64,000 nt of DNA from contig WNNJ02001765.1 of assembly GCA_012934845.2 (NCBI GenBank), forward strand, positions 1 to 64,000, read 5' to 3'. The notes beneath the pieces were generated by a model. It did no database searches and was not told where the DNA came from. It worked only from the letters and a program-made list of their open reading frames with translations. Shown piece by piece: positions 21,830-32,189 of the stretch. Position numbers and translations under genes: made by a program. Positions within the stretch are counted from its first letter, which is position 1. Each line of letters begins with the position of its first letter. This DNA comes from Pomphorhynchus laevis (lineage: Eukaryota; Acanthocephala; Palaeacanthocephala; Echinorhynchida; Pomphorhynchidae).

Positions 21830-22750
21830 CTAAAACTTTTACTAAGATTTTTTTATTTTGTGAAACTAAATTTTCTTTGCTCAAAAAATTATTAATTTAC
21901 ACCAGAGTGAGCAAAGCTCGTTACAAGGTGAGTCACAATAGTCACAAAGTAAAAAAAATGAAAAAATGTCATGTAATTTTAGTCACAAAGTTCTTCAATT
22001 GTCGTTTGAATGCAGTTTTTGATGTAGATGTTACTATGTGAGCAGGTAGATTGTTCCATACAGTGCGCACCTTATCTGGTAAACCTCTGCATACATCTCT
22101 GATGTGCCGTTTCGCCATGATGTGAAGGCCGTGACCTCTGAGTGTTGATTCCTTGCGGATGGGGAAGATATCTGTCAATGGATGATCACGACAGTTTACA
22201 GCTGCCTATGTCATCATCAAGTCTGATATTAATAGAGACTTTTCTATTGATGTAACGCCTAGCAAGTGAATTCTACTTTCAAATTGTAAGCCTCTTATCG
22301 AGGGAACCAAATGCGTTGCTTTGCGCGGCACCTTTTCAATATTCGTATGCTCAGTTTTTGATTGAGGATGCATGGCTTGCGATGCATATAACACGTAGCT
22401 CAGAATCAACAATTCGTAGTGGTTTAAATAACGGAATGTCGACTCTGAAATAGTTCTGCGTGGCATAGCAAGAATTTGTAAGCACTTAGTTTTGACAGCA
22501 ACGGAGTTGATGTTTGTAGTTCTTCTACAGAATCCGCAGTAGAACGGTGGCCCGCCACAAATTTCCTGACCCAAAGCACAATTATTTGTTACTGATGTCC
22601 AGATTTGACAAACGCTAGCGGAGCATTCACTTCTATGTTCTCGAGCTTGCCGGTTTTATCGGTATCAACAGAGATTGCTCGCTAGGCTTTTGGTAGATTT
22701 TTCTTCTTGGCTCCCATTAAATGTAGGTTGCAATAGTTTTCAATTGTAGA
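21830..22750 (-). mobile_element. Internally deleted LINE: LINE-A-like head joined to a LINE-B-like tail
   Basis: On the minus strand, 22720-22528 encodes the LINE-A ORF1 start (GAKKKNLPKA, SVDTDKTGKLENI, then ICGGPPFYCGF). At about 22528 it jumps straight into RT C-terminal sequence (LSYVLYASQAM, VPRKATHLVPSIRGL) and then an LRGHGLHIM...VWNNLPAHIV end with a UTR like that of LINE-B at 3.1 kb. ORF1 remainder, EN and most of RT are missing. Confidence 0.7.
21969..22178 (-). pseudogene. LINE-B-like RT extreme C-terminus
   Basis: The 69-residue frame (ESTLRGHGLHIM, VRTVWNNLPAHIVTSTSKTAFKRQL) is the last part of a CR1-type ORF2. It is followed by the 3' UTR with a GAGCTTTGCTC block that also occurs beside the copy at 3.0-4.0 kb. 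Confidence 0.75.
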
Positions 22751-22865
22751 TTGGCCTGACGATTAATGTGTGTTTAAGCTCTTTAAATTTTTGTTCTCTG
22801 AATGAATTAACTTTTAATGATTCAACAAAAATAGAATATTTTTTACAAACGGATACAGGAACACA

Positions 22866-23065
22866 TGATCAAATCAGCTAACTGAGTCTACGTATTTAAT
22901 ATAATTATAAAATAAACAAAACATAATAATGCTAAATCAAAATTTAATAATTAAATAATAAAATTAATAATTGTTTTTAGATTTTCTATAATTTAAATTA
23001 AGTTAAAATAAAAAATTGAAATTTAAAATAAACGTCATTTTTATGAATTGACTAATAAATAACAG
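22866..23065 (+). repeat. Dispersed AT-rich repeat, copy 1
   Basis: Begins AAATCAGCTAACTGAGTCTA and is repeated at 43627-43815 (plus) and, in part, at 58612-58735 (minus). No clear terminal inverted repeats or coding content. It could be a short non-autonomous element. Confidence 0.7.
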
Positions 23066-23770
23066 ACATTGTATCAGAATAAGAATTAGAGGTCATCAGG
23101 AGGAACTGCTATGCTATCAGGTTTCGGCCCCTAACTCCTCTACCCAACATAGCAGCGGGGCCAAATACATGCTAATGATGTATTTCCTCTGATAAAACTA
23201 TCTAGTATCTTATTCTAATACAAAGTATATTATTTATTATCCATCCATAAAAATTTGCCACTTAAGAGTTTAAATTTATTCTTTATATTATTGTGTTGAT
23301 TTATATATTTTACTATTTTCTGCTTGATGTTATTTTTATAGTAACCTAGTTTAAAATATGTATCTATTAAATTATTTAAATGATTTTGAAGAAAGCCAAT
23401 ATCATTACATATTGTTGCAATTCTTAAAATTTCATTATTTAATGTATTATATTTTATATTATATGGTATGCATGAATGCTCATGCAAAAATATGTTTCTT
23501 GTAAATTTAAATATGTCATCTTTACGATATAAATTAATAGTAGTTTTAGTTAATGTTAATTTAATGTTCATATCTAGATATACACCTTCTTTATCATTAA
23601 TATTGGTTTTGTTAAGAATAAGGCTTTCTGGATAAATTTGCTCACTAATTGAATAAAAATTATTAGAATTAAATACACATATATCATCAATGTATCGAAA
23701 CATATATTTCATATATTTATATTGTTTAGATTTAGTTTTTACACAGTTATGAACAAATTCATATCCTATA
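23040..23770 (-). pseudogene. PLE-like reverse transcriptase fragment (YIDD)
   Basis: The 160-residue frame (23712-23230) reads MFRYIDDICVFN, then YPESLILNKTN, VYLDMNIKL and LYRKDDIFKFT. This is RT motif C and the following D-block of a PLE-related RT lineage. Upstream on the same strand, EFVHNCVKT links it to the N-terminal half of the same family at 54190-54655. A 3' UTR with a CCTCCTGATGACCTC-like region follows to about 23040. Motifs A and B are not present here. Confidence 0.65.
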
Positions 23771-23871
23771 AAGCTTTAAATATTCTATAAAGCTTTCATA
23801 TTCTATAAAGCTTCGAATATTGAATATTTGTTCAATATACTTAAAAAACATTTATAGAAAAACTTAAAAGG

Positions 23872-24315
23872 ATGATTAAAAATGAAAAATGCTCAAATAT
23901 GTATCTTTGTAGGGTAATAGATTCTGAGTTAGAGAAAGATAAAACTGTGCTTGAGAAATGTATAGAATCTCAAAAAATAGAAATAAGCTCAATGACTGAT
24001 GTCATAACAGCTACAACTAAATCGCTTTCGCTAAGTTCTGAAAGACTACCACTATTATTTTCATCTATTCCTAAAATAGTTGAATCTTTGAACAATCAAT
24101 ACAAATTTAATGAAAAATTGTCGGCCAGATTGTCTGATTCAACAAATGAGATATTAGAAAGCCTTAAAGTCAAAAGTATGAAAGATCACTTTTTTAAAGT
24201 TAGTAATGATAAAAAATTTGAACTAAGTAGTGATAAATATACTACATATAGTCACTCAATAACTGAATTCAGTACATCTCATATGTTGTTGAATATGATA
24301 GGATTTGAGCGGTAA
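23872..24315 (+). CDS. Unrecognised 147-residue protein, left copy
   Basis: The protein starts MIKNEKCSNMYLCRVIDSEL and is mostly charged and helical, with a heptad-like stretch (about residues 15-90) that could be a coiled coil. There is no signal peptide or membrane segment. It is identical in sequence to the protein in the right block. The two nucleotide differences I found, both in a T-V-L-E stretch near 23945, are silent. I do not recognise it, and a gag-like or ORF1-like role is only a guess. Confidence 0.4.
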   Translation: MIKNEKCSNMYLCRVIDSELEKDKTVLEKCIESQKIEISSMTDVITATTKSLSLSSERLPLLFSSIPKIVESLNNQYKFNEKLSARLSDSTNEILESLKVKSMKDHFFKVSNDKKFELSSDKYTTYSHSITEFSTSHMLLNMIGFER

Positions 24316-24579
24316 GATGAGGAAGATAACAATTCTTTTCTTGCTCAAATCCTCTCAATTAGGGGACAAAAATTACAGAGCCGATACAAAATCACATTTT
24401 CGGAAAACTCATAAAGACTAACAACGAAATATTAGCTATCATCTTATATTATTCCCTCGGTAATTCTTTAACAGAAGCTGTAAGATTGTCTAGAGATGTA
24501 ACAGTTTCAAGTCAACTGTCCATATTTGTTCTGTAATCCTCATTATGAAAAAGATGAATGAATAAAACAATGAAACAAT

Positions 24580-24807
24580 ATGAATAATCTATGTGATTTT
24601 ATCAATATCTTCAAAAACTTACAACTAATCTCGCCCATTTTAAATTATAATACTGTTATTTTAGCAAAAGAAATCAATTGTTTAAATAGAAAAATTCTTG
24701 AGGCTTATTACATTCATAAAAACTCCAAAACTAAACTATTTCGGATCACCGTTTTTCCTATTGAAATTGTGTTTGCATTGTTTAATGTAACTTCAAAAGT
24801 TGTATAG
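24580..24807 (+). pseudogene. GIY-YIG nuclease tail scrap (PLE), left copy
   Basis: NCLNRKILEAYYIHKNSK corresponds to the end of PLE nucleases (compare LERKIQAYFMHKN at 61.8 kb and IIQEAYFINKNN at 17.0 kb). The catalytic N-terminal part is not visible. Duplicated at 39509-39736. Confidence 0.55.
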
Positions 24808-24945
24808 TTTTTTGTAATTTCAAAACTTGTAAGGCTTTCTGTTACTTCGAAAGTTGTATTGTTTTTATAATTTCAAAAGTTGTATGACTTTTGTAACTTT
24901 AAAAGTTGTATTGTTTTTTGTAACTTCAAAAGTTGCCTAAGTTGT
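24785..24945. repeat. Minisatellite, period about 27 bp, about 5-6 units, left copy
   Basis: Units of the form TAACTTCAAAAGTTGTAT plus TTTTTTG are repeated with drift. Each contains the small palindrome AACTTCAAAAGTT. Repeated in the right block at 39714-39875. Confidence 0.8.
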
Positions 24946-26039
24946 GTTATTCAAACTCAAACAGCTATGTCAAAGAGTAAACTCAATCAAAAGCTCTTTG
25001 TCATAATTTACAAAAGCACATGCTTAATGTATAAATTAATGATCAATTCTTGGTAAATTCTTGATAAAATTTTAATGATAAATTATTAAAAACGATTGAA
25101 TTTTTTCTGATGATAGAACAGAAGTTAGTAAAATATTAAAATTAAAAGTTTTATTTTTAGATCCAGCTTCCAAAATTTAATAAATCTAGCATTAGTGGTA
25201 GTTTGGTGCTAGCGGCCCTTCTGTTGATATCAGCTTGCACCAGCATTCAAACTATCAGGTTTAGTCGACAGGGAACCTTAAAAATTAACAGTGAAAATGT
25301 TGAGCGAAAATGTCAAGCTAAAATGTTGAGCAATATACACCGAGCAAGGATATAAACGAGAGATAACCTAAACATCAGTATTGGAAGATTTTCGAGGCAT
25401 TCACGATTAGCTTCAAGGGCAGACCTGACGCTTTTAGAGTCAGGTATGCCATAAAGCTATAGACCATATTGGAGAATAGACAGAAGCATGATATAAAATA
25501 AATGCATAACACACACAAAGGAGAGTGATTCTAGCATTCGGGCGCGCAAAGTTGCGAAGATAATTTAGATGTGAGAACGAATCAAAGATACGAATAATTT
25601 GAAACGAATTCGATTGTTTTATTTTTGTAAATTAGTTTATCAGTACGACGAAGAGGGCGACCTTTACGTAATTTAAGAACTTAATTTTGAATATTTACGG
25701 ATAGCTCGATTTTTTTGCATCATTCTCCAGCGAATGTGGGGGCTATCAAACGATTCATTAAAATATAAAAAATGCAGTGCAAAACTATCGAAAATTCCAA
25801 TAGAATGCCTATTATTTCTACGAAGACAGATATTTCTTCTATTCCTACAAGCAAGGTAAATAAAATTTTGATTTCTAATTCTTATCCGATACAAGGGGGG
25901 ACTTCTTCCAGTAAAGAAGCTCCAAACTTTAAACTTAAAATTTAAAGCACCACTTGAGAGACAAAAAGTATTAAACTTTCAACAGTAATAATAATATTTA
26001 ACAGTCTTTTACAAAAATTCACAATTTTATACAAGGATA

Positions 26040-26560
26040 GAGTTATTTTCCACTCAATAAGATACTATGAGTAGGATATAGAGATATCCTAGAGATACTC
26101 TGTTTTACTGCCAAGCCAATAGATTAAACCTGAGTTTAAAAAATTCTTGTTCTATTAATGTACGACCCTTCAAATCTTAACTCTTTGGATAAAATTTGGC
26201 TTGGCTTACTAAGTGAGAAAATATATATGAATACAACATAGTTTCACATTCAGTCACTAAAAAGTCACCTTTTAAACTGATGTTTATAAACCTGGCTTTA
26301 ATAGCCTAAAATATAATGTTCAACTTAGCGAAAAAACCAATGTTATCGATCTAGATCAAAATCAAGAAGACGAAAGACTCGTAATTTTTGATGAAGTCTA
26401 ATTTAAGGTGTCAGATGGCATGTGTTTAGATCAAAATGATGAAAACATCAACATGGTGCCGAGTTTAGGACATCAATCTTTAGAAGTATTGAATATTCCA
26501 GTGAGTAAGTAATAAAAACAAATTGAAATTGGGCAACCTATAATAAACCTAACTTCAAAT
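26040..26560 (+). pseudogene. LTR-retrotransposon integrase fossil, left copy
   Basis: Residues KIWLGLLSEKIYEYN-type and VTKKSPF match the end of a retroelement integrase core (W...L...YN..H...SPF). Sequence past 26304, beyond the duplicated block, still reads as integrase C-terminal-like residues. No LTRs were identified. Broken, with several breaks. Confidence 0.5.
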
Positions 26561-27125
26561 AAGCTGCATTTTCATAATATATCCAGAGAATGGACAGTGA
26601 TAATGCAAAACAAAAAAAAACAAAAAACCCAATTGTTGTGAATTTTTCCGACTTAGCAAAGCTTCTCTATATACGATTAGTCAAGTCAAATTTTATATAC
26701 TGATGATACCACAGAAACCGTGCCTTTTAATATAAAAATTCAAAAAACTGTTTTTCTTTAAAATTTTGATATTTTATACGTGACTCGCCAATGCCATAGT
26801 GAATAATTTTTTCGCCAATGGTATAGTGAATATTTTTTCTCCAATATCGCGCGTTGCATCATCGACGCGTCACTATTATTTTCTTAATGATTAAATCGCA
26901 TAGTTGACATTAAAGTTGTATTGTCATCTGATCGGCATAAAAATATTTTCCTTTTAGAACATTAGCATATAATTGAATTTTCACATGATGATTAAATTCT
27001 AACAAGATTATTTTCACAAAGATTAAACTATAACAAGATTTAACGATTGCATTGATAAATCACAATATTCTAAAAATATGATTACACCATTTTAAGGAAA
27101 TGATAACAACATTCTAGCAAAATGA
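26560..27125. other. AT-rich stretch without recognised content
   Basis: I see no gene. A pair of short repeats (CGCCAATG.CATAGTGAATA near 26788 and 26815) is the only structure noticed. Confidence 0.5.
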
Positions 27126-27129
27126 ATTT

Positions 27130-27610
27130 TACATTAATTAATTTATCAATTCAGCTTCACAATGCGGATGTCGGATGTGAATGCGCGTCGAATTCTGATA
27201 TTCTCAAATCACTGGATTGTCGACACGCCTGTTCGAGATTTTGGCGTCACACCGGAGTCAACCACCTGCTTAAGTCCGCCCTGATATCTGCCGGATACCC
27301 ATGCAGGCTGGGACCCATAGGATTATCGCGATCGGACGGTAAGCGCCATGATGGAACTACATTAGTCTCGTGAACCAACGATAAGCGCCTGGTATGGGAC
27401 TTCACGTGCCCAACTACTTTGGGTCCAACCAGTGGCATTCAGTGGTTGCCCTGGCCAAGCAACAGTTAAATTTCTCAAGGACTTAGGACGACGCCTATCG
27501 AGAGCAACATGAGATTTCCGAGCCGGCCAATATATGACTCAGAGAATAGACATCGCTGTTCAGCTCGGAAACGCGGCATGCCTGTTGGAAGCTTCTCTGC
27601 TTTAGATTTT
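27130..27610 (+). pseudogene. Nuclease-like tail of an RT-bearing element
   Basis: The frame 27122-27373 reads HTGVNHLLKSALISAGYPC, then LSRSDGKRHDGTTLVS, and past a stop LVWDFTCPTTLGPTS. This VN..L..AL...G, RxDG..L, WD.TC.DT pattern is the conserved C-terminal region of a widespread invertebrate RT element. The D...WD pair resembles a restriction-like nuclease core. Normally RPDG is expected, and here it is RHDG. No RT precedes it. The GC-richness of this stretch contrasts with its AT-rich surroundings. Confidence 0.55.
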
Positions 27611-28078
27611 GTTGATTTATTTTTTATTCAAATTATTAAATGTATTTAAATAATAAATTCAACAAGATTTAACAATAATATTGCTAAATCACAATATTAA
27701 CTTCTAATTGGCTATGCACCATTACATTTTTTGTATTTTTAATACTCATTTGGCACTACTTTGTTTTAAATGCAATTACGCCATTCATCTACGCTATTGA
27801 TTTTTTAAATTGTTAATGATATTGGACTGTTCGTATTTGGTATTTTATTAAAAATAAGGGTACCGCGCTACAATTTAAACTTTACAGGGGATAAACAATA
27901 TGACTCTGGCAGATGACTTTGACAGAATGCTAATGAAATTTTGTATTTTAGTCAATTCAATGATTTACTTCTTTTATTACAAATAACAATTAACATGCAT
28001 ACTGATCGATTAAAAGATTTCTGTCGTAATATATGGCTCGGCAAACTTATGCTACTGTGAAAATTACATAGTTTTTGT
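27611..28078. other. AT-rich stretch without recognised content
   Basis: No open frame of note, no repeats at the ends, and no motif that I could assign. Confidence 0.5.
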
Positions 28079-28871
28079 TTTAAAGAGTTTAGCTACACAA
28101 AGCACCTCATGAGAAAGCGCGAGTAGTATAATACATATTTTTGTAGATATACACTGTGTAATTGTTTTATTCGCATGCTTATCATTTCAAGCATTACATG
28201 TAAACAATTTCCATTTGACAAACAATTAAATATCGAGAATAATGATAACGTAATAAGGATTTAGACAAATCATTCTTTACAAAGTTTGGCTTGTAACAGT
28301 GAATAATAAGAACTTTAGTTAATGAATTAAAAGTAATTGCTAGATATGCCAAAATAAACGTAACATCAAGTAAACTCTATATTGCTAGGCATATCATTAC
28401 GTATTTATAGCATTACACGATAGAAAAGTACTAATCAGAAAATACACAAGAGTTGTTTAAATCAAAGTTGTATAAATTTTTTGCTTTAAAGAGTTTAGCT
28501 ACACAAAGCACTCCATGAGAAAGCGCGAGTAGTACAATACATATTTTTGTAGATATACACTATGTAATTATGTTTTATTCACATGCTTATCATTTCAAGC
28601 ATTACATGTAAACAATTTCCATTTGACAAACAATTAAATATCGAGAATAATGATAACGTAATAAGGATTTAGACAAATCATTCTTTACAAAGTTTGGCTT
28701 GTAACAGTGAATAATAAGAACTTTAGTTAATGAATTAAAAGTAATTGCTAGATATGCCAAAATAAACGTAACATCAAGTAAACTCTATATTGCTAGGCAT
28801 ATCATTACGTATTTATAGCATTACACGACAGAAAATTACTAATCAGGAAATACACAAGAGTTGTTTAAATC
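28079..28871. repeat. Tandem duplication, two copies of about 385 bp
   Basis: 28079-28462 and 28485-28871 are almost identical, with a handful of differences and a 22-bp spacer (period about 406). There is no coding content. It contains TGCTAGATATGCC and GCTAGGCATATC, which can pair within a unit. Confidence 0.88.
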
Positions 28872-29160
28872 GAATGTATGCACTTATTTAATAAAAAGAT
28901 CTTGCTAATGATTAAATAAAAGAGTCATTTTATTAATTTGATGCGAAACTACTTCTTAAAGTAGTTTTCAAAGTATCAAATGATTGTTTGTTACTACCAA
29001 TGAGATTATCAAAATAATTATATGCACAATAAGTATCAAAAACCAGTTCCGGAGTCATATATCTAGAGTCATAATAATTAGAATTATGAAGTTTCTATAT
29101 TTGCTGAACCACGTAAATACTATTGCTGATCAAGTTCTTGATTAAATCATTATCATTCAA
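28872..29160. other. AT-rich stretch, probable 5' leader of a LINE-C copy
   Basis: No gene seen. It leads directly into the LINE-C ORF1 start at 29163, so it may be that element's 5' UTR. Confidence 0.4.
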
Positions 29161-29162
29161 AA

Positions 29163-29489
29163 ATGTGTAGCGCTATCGGAGGATCAAAGAAAGTAAACAG
29201 CTCAAGCAAAATGAATGAAAAAACGTCTGATTTTGGGAAAAAAGATGATATTTCTAAGATTGGCGGGGTAAGTTCGAACAATGAGACTGCAAAAAAGGTT
29301 AGTAATGATTTATTTGATAGTTTTGTTAATGGGAAACTTCTCTCTCCTATACCTAAAGAAAGGAATCTGTTAATCATTACATCCTTGACTCCCACAAAAA
29401 CTGAGGATTTATTTAAGAAGTTTTTGAGAGGTTTTGTAGACAAATTTTGCCAAGTTTACGTCCGAAGCTTTCTACATCGAAGTAAATAA
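29163..29489 (+). pseudogene. LINE-C ORF1, N-terminal part
   Basis: The 108-residue frame starts MCSAIGGSKKVN and contains LLIITSLTPTKTEDLFKKFL, matching MVVITPSVPMDTKNHFNCFL at 43.3 kb and MMVISPITPTATNDNFNTFL at 58.9 kb. The zinc-knuckle half is missing. It is joined soon after to an RT scrap (29605-29815), so the copy has a large internal deletion. Confidence 0.65.
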
Positions 29490-29604
29490 ATTCCCATTGT
29501 GCAAAAAACAACTGCGCGAATAGTAGGTCCAAATTATTCCACAATTGTGAATCGAAGCAATCGATCGTTCATTGTTAATAACCGACATCTTGCAAAATAT
29601 CCCT

Positions 29605-29815
29605 GGGCCGCTGTCCTAAAGAGCAGCGGCCCATTTCGATACAAAACTCCTTCATCTCCATTTACGAGAAAGCGCATGCGCGTAGAATCCGCGATCATTT
29701 AAGTAGGCGTAATTTAATCTCACCAGATTTCCATGGTTCGTTAAATGTCGCTCGGTCTATTTAGCTGTAGGTGAAGTGCATCGGTTCTGTCAGGAGAATA
29801 GTCATCAACTTGCTT
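29605..29815 (+). pseudogene. LINE-C RT scrap between fingers and motif A
   Basis: The nucleotide sequence matches 45720-45920 and the complement of 57190-56985 (RPISIQNSL to VHQFCR.N.HQLA). It ends immediately where the reverse LINE-A copy begins, so LINE-A probably truncated or inserted into it. Confidence 0.75.
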
Positions 29816-29879
29816 GAAGGGCAAGAGAATATCGAGAGTGGATGTGAGTTCAGAGTCGAAAAGAAAGGCGAGATCGTGA

Positions 29880-30690
29880 GGAGATGATTTTGTTATTGTG
29901 GGTAATGATAGAGATTATTTGAGTAAGGCAGAGCGGAGAAGGGAGAGGTCAAGATTTCTCCAAAGGCGACGTAGAATTGTAAGTGTGTGAGGAGGGGTGT
30001 GGTTGTGAGTGAGATCAAGGGTGATAAGAAAGTGATCGGATAGACCAGGATCAGAGATGGACAGTGATGTGTAGGCAGCAAAATGATCGGGGATAGCGAT
30101 GATGTCTAGTGCCCCACCAAGTATATGTGTGGGGGCAGTGGAGATTAGTTTGTAATTGTAGTTGGATAGAATGTTGATGAACCGGATGGAATCCGTGGAA
30201 GAGGGGCGGTCTAGGCGGATATTGAAGTCGCCTAGAACGAGTGAAGGGATTGAGGACAAAGCACAATGAGAAAGGAGGTCACCGAGTTCGGTAAAAAATA
30301 AGGCAGTAGGAGCTGATGAACCAGGACGGTATACAATGGCGAGATCTAGAGTGATCGGGTTAGAATAACGACAAGTGAGCAATTCAAAAGAGCAAGGACT
30401 GAAAGGGGGATTGATTTTGCGAAGAGACGCGGGGTGACGCGCGAATGCGACGATGCCGCCATGATTAGAGAATTTAGAAGGGCATGAGCTGAGGGGGCGG
30501 GCGGATTCGACTAGGGAGCAACCGGTAGAGATCAGACGGTGAATGGAAAGGTCGTCGGAATCCTAGTGCCAGGATTCGGTGAGGCAGAAGAGATCGATAG
30601 ATTGCTTGGTGAATACGTTGAGGATTAGATCGGATTTATTGAGAATAGATCTAGTGTTAAGGAGACCGAGGCGGAAACCGTGTGTTGTGG
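29880..30690 (-). pseudogene. LINE-A endonuclease (copy 3)
   Basis: The N-terminal strand (LNTRSILNKSDLI, LFCLTESWH) is followed by a stop. The open frame 30382-29915 shows VLGDFNIRLDRP, LDIIAIPDHF and GLSDHFLITLDL, so the GDFN and SDH catalytic motifs are intact here, unlike copy 2. The frame is interrupted at least twice overall. Confidence 0.78.
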
Positions 30691-30699
30691 CGAAAGAGT

Positions 30700-31839
30700 C
30701 TAGTGGAGAAGACACATAGGAGAGATGGAGCGCCATCGAATTTTTGGACGGGTGTGGACAACTTGAAAATTTCCGTCTATGTTTCGGATTGAGAGTGAGG
30801 TTTCGCCGTTTTCCTCGCGACGGCGTTTTTCGATGCGGGCTGAAGAGATTTGAGCGATTTTACAAGGGGCGCGATCGGGGAAAATTCGAGTGGTTGAAGA
30901 TGACATGAGTTTGAATCGTTGAGAGAGGACAGAAGACGCGTGAGAGCGATGCTTGAAAATAATTTTTAGGAGAGAGGGCTGGTAAGGATTAGATTGAGAA
31001 GATTTGTTTAGACGGATAAATGTGACAGGAGAAATGTCCTTGAAAAAGGAAGGTTTATCCGCAGGGACAATAGACGAGAGGATGGATCTGAAGGCGGAAA
31101 CATCGTAGTCTAGACGTGCTTGTGGAGATAAGGAGTTAGAAGGCGTGATATTAGTAACAATGACGCAACGATCGCGAGAAGCAAAGCGCTTCCGTAAAGG
31201 AGGACGACTGACGTGAGTAGGTGAGATCACGATAGAAGAGCTGGCAGTTGATGATTTGGAGGGATTTGGTTTGACGACGGGAGACATAGAGGATAATGAT
31301 AATAAAGAGGGTGGCAAGCGATGTGAGGAAAGGTTATGAGTGGAAGGATAGTGGAGGTTGGTGGAGGTGATTTTGATTGATGGATGCAAGGTATTGAGAG
31401 ACGAGACGGGAAGGACGGGACGTGGGGTGTCGGGGAGTGAATATACATTAGTTGTAACAATTTGCGGTTCCGTCACTGTCTCGGTAGATTTATCATAAAC
31501 TTGACAAAATCCATCTTGCTGCGATACAATTTGCGGCTTTTTCACTGTCTCAGTAGATTTGTCAGAAATTTGAGAAATTCGATCATGCTGCGATTTCATT
31601 TCTAATTGCTCTAATCGTTTTATTAACAAGTTGATTTGTTTCGCCGCACAGAATCCGCAGTAGAACGGTGGCCCGCCACAAGTTTCCTGACCCAAAGCAC
31701 AATTATGTGTTACTGATGTCCAGATTTGACAGCCGCTAGCGGAGCATTCCACTTGTATGTTCTCGAGCTTGCCGGTTTTATCGGTATCAACAGAGATTGC
31801 TCGCTTGGCTTTTGGTAGATTTTTCTTCTTGGCTCCCAT
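30700..31839 (-). CDS. LINE-A ORF1 protein: PHD-like finger, coiled coil, RRM-like domain
   Basis: The 379-residue frame is intact. Residues 32-64 hold a C32-C37-H45-C47-C54-C61-C64 cluster, a PHD-like zinc finger as in CR1-type ORF1 proteins. Residues about 66-85 (INLLIKRLEQLEMK) can form a short coiled coil for self-association. A Ser/Pro-rich linker follows, and residues about 205-365 form an RRM-like domain (RDRCVIVTNITPS, FIRLNKSSQS, LLKIIFKHRS). ORF1 proteins bind the element RNA. The start ATG follows the 5' UTR directly. The stop lies within a few dozen bases of the ORF2 start. Confidence 0.8.
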   Translation of the reverse strand: MGAKKKNLPKAKRAISVDTDKTGKLENIQVECSASGCQIWTSVTHNCALGQETCGGPPFYCGFCAAKQINLLIKRLEQLEMKSQHDRISQISDKSTETVKKPQIVSQQDGFCQVYDKSTETVTEPQIVTTNVYSLPDTPRPVLPVSSLNTLHPSIKITSTNLHYPSTHNLSSHRLPPSLLSLSSMSPVVKPNPSKSSTASSSIVISPTHVSRPPLRKRFASRDRCVIVTNITPSNSLSPQARLDYDVSAFRSILSSIVPADKPSFFKDISPVTFIRLNKSSQSNPYQPSLLKIIFKHRSHASSVLSQRFKLMSSSTTRIFPDRAPCKIAQISSARIEKRRREENGETSLSIRNIDGNFQVVHTRPKIRWRSISPMCLLH

Positions 31840-31924
31840 TAACTGTAGGTTGCAATAGTTTACGATTTTTAAATAATTGTAAGTAGTTAATTGTAAGTAG
31901 TTCGCGTTAGTTGTAAGTAGCGAG

Positions 31925-32035
31925 CGGATGTCGTCGATGGTTGTCGATGGTTGTCGATAATTGTCAAGCGGATGGTTGTCGATGGTTGTCGTTAGTTGTC
32001 GTCGAAGGTTGTCGTCGAAGATTGTAGTTTGATTG
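31925..32035. repeat. Short tandem repeat in the LINE-A 5' UTR
   Basis: Imperfect GTTGTCGATG / GTTGTCGTCGAAG units, about eight in a row, upstream of ORF1 on the minus strand. Variable tandem 5' UTR units are known in several LINE families and could act as a promoter. Confidence 0.65.
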
Positions 32036-32189
32036 TTTTACAATCTTGGTAGACAAGATTTTCCGCGAGCAAAGCGAGCGGAATGTAAGTAATGTAAGAG
32101 TTTTAATAACCAAGACTTATTTTAACGTGTTAATTTATTTTAATTAAAATAATAATTAAATAATAATTAAAATTGTTAAAAACGAAATT

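Larger units (their letters stand above)
22799..26304 (+). repeat. Duplicated block, left copy (about 2.5 kb plus an insertion)
   Basis: 22799-22865 and 23816-26304 match 38653-41231 in the same orientation. Over most of the length I see only isolated differences (roughly 99 percent identical by eye), rising in the last 250 bases. A 950-bp insertion (22866-23815) in this copy holds a dispersed repeat and a minus-strand RT fragment. The block contains a 147-residue ORF, a GIY-YIG scrap, a minisatellite and an integrase fossil, so it is a composite, not one element. Confidence 0.9.
29816..32100 (-). mobile_element. LINE-A copy 3, 5' part with intact ORF1
   Basis: This copy supplies the 5' end missing elsewhere: 5' UTR with a GTTGTCGATG-type short tandem repeat (31925-32035), ORF1 (31839-30700), and EN to about 29880. 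It stops at 29816 in the connector, so RT is absent. A 5'-complete, 3'-truncated LINE is the reverse of the usual pattern. Together with the LINE-C scrap at the junction, this suggests the 3' part was lost by deletion or insertion. Confidence 0.88.

Noticed and set aside
26560-29150. Host protein-coding exons in the quieter AT-rich stretch
   Set aside because: No open frame has splice-flanked, conserved-looking sequence. The only protein-like part (27.1-27.6 kb) is a retroelement tail.
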